A stretch of 16,356 nt of DNA from assembly GCA_025936595.1 (NCBI GenBank), contig JAICTB010000016.1, positions 1 to 16,356 of the forward strand, read 5' to 3'. How positions within the stretch are numbered: the stretch's first letter is position 1; the number at the start of each line of letters is the position of its first letter. Shown one piece after another: positions 13,666-16,356 of the stretch. The position numbers were made by a program, and so were the translations under genes. The notes beneath the pieces are model-generated. The model saw only the letters and a program-made list of their open reading frames with translations. It made no database searches and was not told the origin of the DNA. The DNA is from Thermoleophilia bacterium (GTDB lineage Bacteria; Actinomycetota; Thermoleophilia; Gaiellales; Gaiellaceae).

Positions 13666-14406
13666 GTGAGCGCCGCCCTCCTCGTCCTCTCTGCCTTCCT
13701 CGCGAGCGCCGTCGAGATGGTGGAGGCGCTGACGATCGTGCTCGCCGCCGGCCTCACGCGGGGCTGGCGCTCGTCGCTCAGCGGGGTCGCAGCGGCGACG
13801 CTCGCGCTGGCGGTCGTCGTCGCCGCGCTCGGACCGGCGCTCACGGTCGTGCCGCTGGACGACCTGCGCCTCGTCGTCGGCGCGCTCCTGCTCGTCTTCG
13901 GGCTGCAGTGGCTGCGGAAGGCGATCCTGCGCGCGAGCGGCTTCAAGGCGCTCCACGACGAGCACGCGATCTTCGCGCGGGAACTGCGCGAGGCGGAGAC
14001 TGCGCCGCGCGAGGAGCGCGCCGGGCTCGACTGGTACGGCTTCACGCTGTCGTTCAAGGGCGTCTTCCTCGAGGGGCTCGAGGTCGCCTTCATCGTGCTC
14101 ACGTTCGGGAGCACGCAGGGGTCGATCCCGCTGGCCGCGCTCGGCGCCGCGGCTGCGATCGTCCTCGTCGCCGGCGTGGGCGCCGCGGCGCGCGCACCGC
14201 TCGCACGCGTTCCGGAGAACACGATGAAGTTCGCGGTCGGCGTCATGTTGACGACATTCGGCGTCTTCTGGTCGGCCGAGGGCGCCGGCGCGCACTGGCC
14301 GGGCGGCGACGTTGCGATTCTCGCCGTGCTCGCCGGCGTCATCCTCTGGTCGGCGCTCCTCGTCGCGCTCCTGCGCCGCCGCCACGGGGAGCTTGTCGTC
14401 GCGTGA
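13666..14406 (+). CDS. Polytopic membrane protein with two ExxE motifs (COG4280-like)
   Basis: The 246-residue protein has about six or seven transmembrane helices and looks like an internal duplication. Helix one carries ASAVEMVEALTIVLAAG (E17xxE20); after a charged cytoplasmic loop (about 84-122, LHDEHAIFARELREAE), the second half begins with FKGVFLEGLEVAFIVLTFG (E136xxE139). Paired acidic motifs in helices recall the REGLE motifs of FTR1-type iron permeases and the LysE/GDT1 style of cation transporters, so metal or small-ion transport is plausible but unproven. I believe it belongs with the uncharacterised COG4280 membrane proteins. The GTG at 13666 is nine bases after the propeller stop; its own stop overlaps the next start as GTGA. 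Coupling to an extracellular propeller protein suggests a shared envelope function. Confidence 0.8.
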   Translation: MSAALLVLSAFLASAVEMVEALTIVLAAGLTRGWRSSLSGVAAATLALAVVVAALGPALTVVPLDDLRLVVGALLLVFGLQWLRKAILRASGFKALHDEHAIFARELREAETAPREERAGLDWYGFTLSFKGVFLEGLEVAFIVLTFGSTQGSIPLAALGAAAAIVLVAGVGAAARAPLARVPENTMKFAVGVMLTTFGVFWSAEGAGAHWPGGDVAILAVLAGVILWSALLVALLRRRHGELVVA

Positions 14407-14588
14407 AGCATCTCGCCGCATTCGGTCGGTTCTGGTGGGACTTCGTGATCGGCGACGACTGGATCGCCGCTGCGGGCGTGCTGGCGGGGCTCGTGGTGAC
14501 GGCACTCGTCGCGGCGTGGTGGGTGCTGCCGCCGGCCGTCGCGCTCGTGCTCGCGTTCACGCTCGTCCGCGCGACGCGACAGGCATGA
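14403..14588 (+). CDS. Small Trp-rich two-helix membrane protein
   Basis: The 61-residue product starts MKHLAAFGRFWWDFVIGDDW, an amphipathic aromatic segment, then two hydrophobic helices (about 21-39 and 43-56) separated by WWVLPP, ending in TRQA. The GTG at 14403 overlaps the preceding stop and its own TGA overlaps the next ATG (14585) by four bases, so it is locked into translational coupling on both sides; this is strong evidence that it is real despite its size. I have the impression that the FWWDFVIGDDW opening recurs in actinobacterial hypothetical proteins, but I cannot confirm that. It may be an accessory subunit of the ExxE membrane protein. No function is assigned. Confidence 0.8.
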   Translation: MKHLAAFGRFWWDFVIGDDWIAAAGVLAGLVVTALVAAWWVLPPAVALVLAFTLVRATRQA

Positions 14589-15253
14589 CCGCGCTCCTCG
14601 CGCTCGCACTGGTGACGCTGGCCGTCCCTGTGCGGCCGCCGATCGTCTCCAAGCCGATCCCGTTCGGCGCGCAGCGCCGCGCGGAGACCGCGCAGTACGC
14701 AGCGCGCCATTACGGCCTGCATACCTCGCGGCTGGAGCATCCGCGCGTGATCGTGGAGCACTACACCGCGAGCACCACCTTCTCGTCTGCGTGGAACACG
14801 TTCGCCTCCGACGCGCCGGACCCGGAGCTGCACGAGCGCCCCGGCACGTGCGCCCACTTCGTGATCGATCGTGACGGCACGATCTACCAGTTGGTCCCCC
14901 TCACGACGATCTGCCGGCACACAGTGGGGCTCAACTGGACGGCGATCGGAATCGAGCACGTCGGGACGAGCGACGCGTCGATCCTCTCGAACGCGCGCCA
15001 GATGCGCTCGTCACTCGCGCTCTCACTGTGGCTCATGCATCGCTACGGCATCTCGCTGCCGAACGTGATCGGCCACAGCGAGAGCCTGACGAGCCGCTAC
15101 CACCGGGAGCGATACGCGCCGTGGCGCTGCCAGACGCACGCCGACTGGCAGCACACCGACATGGTCGCCTACCGCCGGCGCCTGCTCTCACTTGCGCGCA
15201 GCGAGCACGTGACGGTCTCTCGCACCGGTGGGCCGATTAGCTCGCGCTGCTGA
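14585..15253 (+). CDS. Secreted N-acetylmuramoyl-L-alanine amidase-like protein (Amidase_2 fold)
   Basis: The 222-residue protein has a short signal-like N-terminus (MTALLALALVTLAVPVRPP) and one Amidase_2/PGRP domain. First zinc-ligand candidate is H59 in VIVEHYTAST, followed by the family marker GTCAHFVIDRDGTIYQLVP (87-105), then H112, and GIEHVG (122-127). The second ligand candidate is H164 in VIGHSE. The usual third position (D/C in K.DPG) is instead reached through PWRCQTHADW (179-188), where C182 or H185 could bind zinc. The canonical Lys-Asp-Pro-Gly tail is missing, so this may be a variant amidase or a peptidoglycan-binding relative. It would cleave stem peptides from glycan outside the membrane. 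It is the last gene of the propeller operon, coupled by an ATGA overlap. The ATG at 14585 gives the signal peptide; the longer open frame upstream lies inside other genes. Confidence 0.88.
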   Translation: MTALLALALVTLAVPVRPPIVSKPIPFGAQRRAETAQYAARHYGLHTSRLEHPRVIVEHYTASTTFSSAWNTFASDAPDPELHERPGTCAHFVIDRDGTIYQLVPLTTICRHTVGLNWTAIGIEHVGTSDASILSNARQMRSSLALSLWLMHRYGISLPNVIGHSESLTSRYHRERYAPWRCQTHADWQHTDMVAYRRRLLSLARSEHVTVSRTGGPISSRC

Positions 15254-15274
15254 CGGGCACGAACGCGTTTTCGG

Positions 15275-16356
15275 ATGAGAGAACCCGAGCGCACCGACGG
15301 CTACGCACCGATCGCGGACTACGCGGCGATCGGCGACGGGCGCACCCTCGCGCTCGTCGCGCTCGACGGCGCGATCGACTGGCTCTGCCTGCCGAGCCTC
15401 GACGCGCCCGGCGTGCTCGCCGCGCTGCTCGATCCGGAGCGAGGCGGCAGCTTCGTGCTCCGGCCGGCGCACCGTTTCACCGCCGAGCGGCGCTACAGCG
15501 ACGACAGCAACGTGCTGGAGACGATCTACAGCACCGACTCCGGAACGGTGAAGGTGGTCGAGGCGCTCCTCATGGACTCGGGCGCGCTCCTCCCGTGGAC
15601 CGAGCTCGTGCGCAAGGTCGAATGCCTGGAGGGAAAGGTCGACCTCGTCTGGCGGCTGGAGGCGCGGCCGCGGTGGGGTGAGGAGAAGGTGCAGTGCTCG
15701 ATGCGCGAGGACGTTGCGCTCGTCGAATGGGACGACGACGCGATCGCCGTGCTGAGCTACGACTGCGGCACGCCGAAGCCCGACGGGAACGCCGTCCACG
15801 GCCGCTTCACGATCGAGCAGCCGGACACGGCGCTCCTCGCGGCGCTCTACTTCAACGACGCGCCCTACGCGGTGCCGCCGCGGGCCGAGCTCGAGACGCG
15901 CCTCACACGCACACGCGGCTACTGGCAGTCGTACGCGCGCGACATCCCGTACGACGGGCCCTGGGCGGCGGAGGTGCGGCGCGCCGTGCTCGCCCAGCAG
16001 CTGCTGACGTATCCCGACACGGGCGCGATTGCCGCCGCAGGCACGAGCTCTCTACCGGAGCGGATCGGCGGCGACCGCAACTGGGACTACCGCTTCTCGT
16101 GGGTCCGGGATACGTCCCTCGCACTCGAGTCACTCCTCGCGGTCCGGCTCTCGATCGAATGCCAGCGGTCGCTCTCCTGGGTGCTCGAGGCGTCGCGGCA
16201 GCAGAAGGAGCTTCAGCCGATGTACACGCTGAAGGCCGAGACCGATCTGCCGCGCCTCGACCTCGACTTCGCCGGCTATCGCGGGTCGCAGCCGGTGCGA
16301 ATCGGGAACGACGCACAGTCGCAGCTGCAGCTCGGCGGCTACGCGGACATTCTCGA
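15275..16356 (+). CDS. GH15 glucoamylase/trehalase-like glycoside hydrolase, 3' truncated by window
   Basis: The frame opens at ATG 15275 and is still open at the window end (360 residues seen, of roughly 600 usual). It starts DGYAPIADYAAIGDGRTLALVALDGAIDWLCLPSLDAPGV, the diagnostic N-terminus of bacterial GH15 proteins (beta-sandwich domain). The (alpha/alpha)6 catalytic domain begins near residue 220, with GAIAAAGTSSLPERIGGDRNWDYRFSWVRDTSLALESLL (R268-N-W-D-Y-R is the substrate-site hallmark). The catalytic glutamates lie in the second domain; the first may be just beyond the end. The family includes glucoamylases, alpha,alpha-trehalases and glucodextranases, and this short two-domain layout is common for actinobacterial trehalases. 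No signal peptide is seen, so a cytosolic enzyme is likely. No Shine-Dalgarno precedes the ATG. It starts 21 bases after the amidase stop and could be read through from that operon. Confidence 0.92.
   Translation, partial: MREPERTDGYAPIADYAAIGDGRTLALVALDGAIDWLCLPSLDAPGVLAALLDPERGGSFVLRPAHRFTAERRYSDDSNVLETIYSTDSGTVKVVEALLMDSGALLPWTELVRKVECLEGKVDLVWRLEARPRWGEEKVQCSMREDVALVEWDDDAIAVLSYDCGTPKPDGNAVHGRFTIEQPDTALLAALYFNDAPYAVPPRAELETRLTRTRGYWQSYARDIPYDGPWAAEVRRAVLAQQLLTYPDTGAIAAAGTSSLPERIGGDRNWDYRFSWVRDTSLALESLLAVRLSIECQRSLSWVLEASRQQKELQPMYTLKAETDLPRLDLDFAGYRGSQPVRIGNDAQSQLQLGGYADIL

Noticed and set aside
13042..14505. 487-codon open frame on the minus strand
   Set aside because: It lies opposite the propeller and ExxE membrane genes and has low-complexity Arg/Glu/Asp-rich content with no motif.

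Overview
The window is GC-rich, densely coded bacterial DNA that looks like a high-GC actinobacterium. A deep lineage such as Thermoleophilia (Solirubrobacterales/Gaiellales) is my best guess, from overall gene style only. Supporting signs are many GTG starts, several genes with no Shine-Dalgarno (SD) but a -10-like box just upstream, a deazaflavin (F420)-type split-barrel oxidoreductase, and GC-only hairpins as terminators. I see no tRNA, rRNA, CRISPR array, insertion sequence or phage gene.

Layout. Positions 1-530 are loosely organised and less GC-rich, with one plausible 31-residue membrane miniprotein. A TPR protein (528-1154) is followed by an AT-rich, repeat-packed control region (1158-1243) and an archaeal-type AAA/STAND ATPase (1248-2411). 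A hairpin ends this block against a convergent REC-HD-GYP cyclic-di-GMP phosphodiesterase (2456-3511, minus). Next come a small membrane-tethered ORF (3747-3941), an OmpR-type response regulator and its histidine kinase (3979-5747, 4-base overlap), and a secreted lactonase-like beta-propeller (5853-6986). A short coiled-coil protein and an F420/PPOX oxidoreductase follow. The oxidoreductase ends tail-to-tail, sharing a CTAG stop, with a minus-strand ABC block: a type IV half-exporter (7934-9733), an ABC-2 permease and its ATPase (9778-11501). A divergent promoter region (11502-11607) separates this from a tight plus-strand operon: a kelch + YVTN double propeller, a polytopic membrane protein with two ExxE motifs, a 61-residue Trp-rich membrane protein, and a secreted Amidase_2-fold protein. 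A GH15 glucoamylase/trehalase-like gene runs off the right edge.

How it may work together. The best system-level hypothesis is a regulon of the 3979/4668 two-component system. Tandem 11-bp repeats resembling PHO boxes (GTTCA-type half-sites) occur upstream of the secreted propeller (5762), upstream of the double-propeller operon (11567) and, reversed, upstream of the ABC-2 ATPase (11524). This would tie an intramembrane-sensing kinase to cell-envelope proteins: propellers, the ExxE membrane protein, amidase and an ABC-2 exporter. The second candidate for something undescribed is the ATPase promoter, with repeated TATGAT/ATCATA words and a perfect 16-bp palindrome, which suggests tight control, perhaps by the ATPase's own C-terminal winged-helix-like region. 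All functional calls are from reading translations; no database searches were run.
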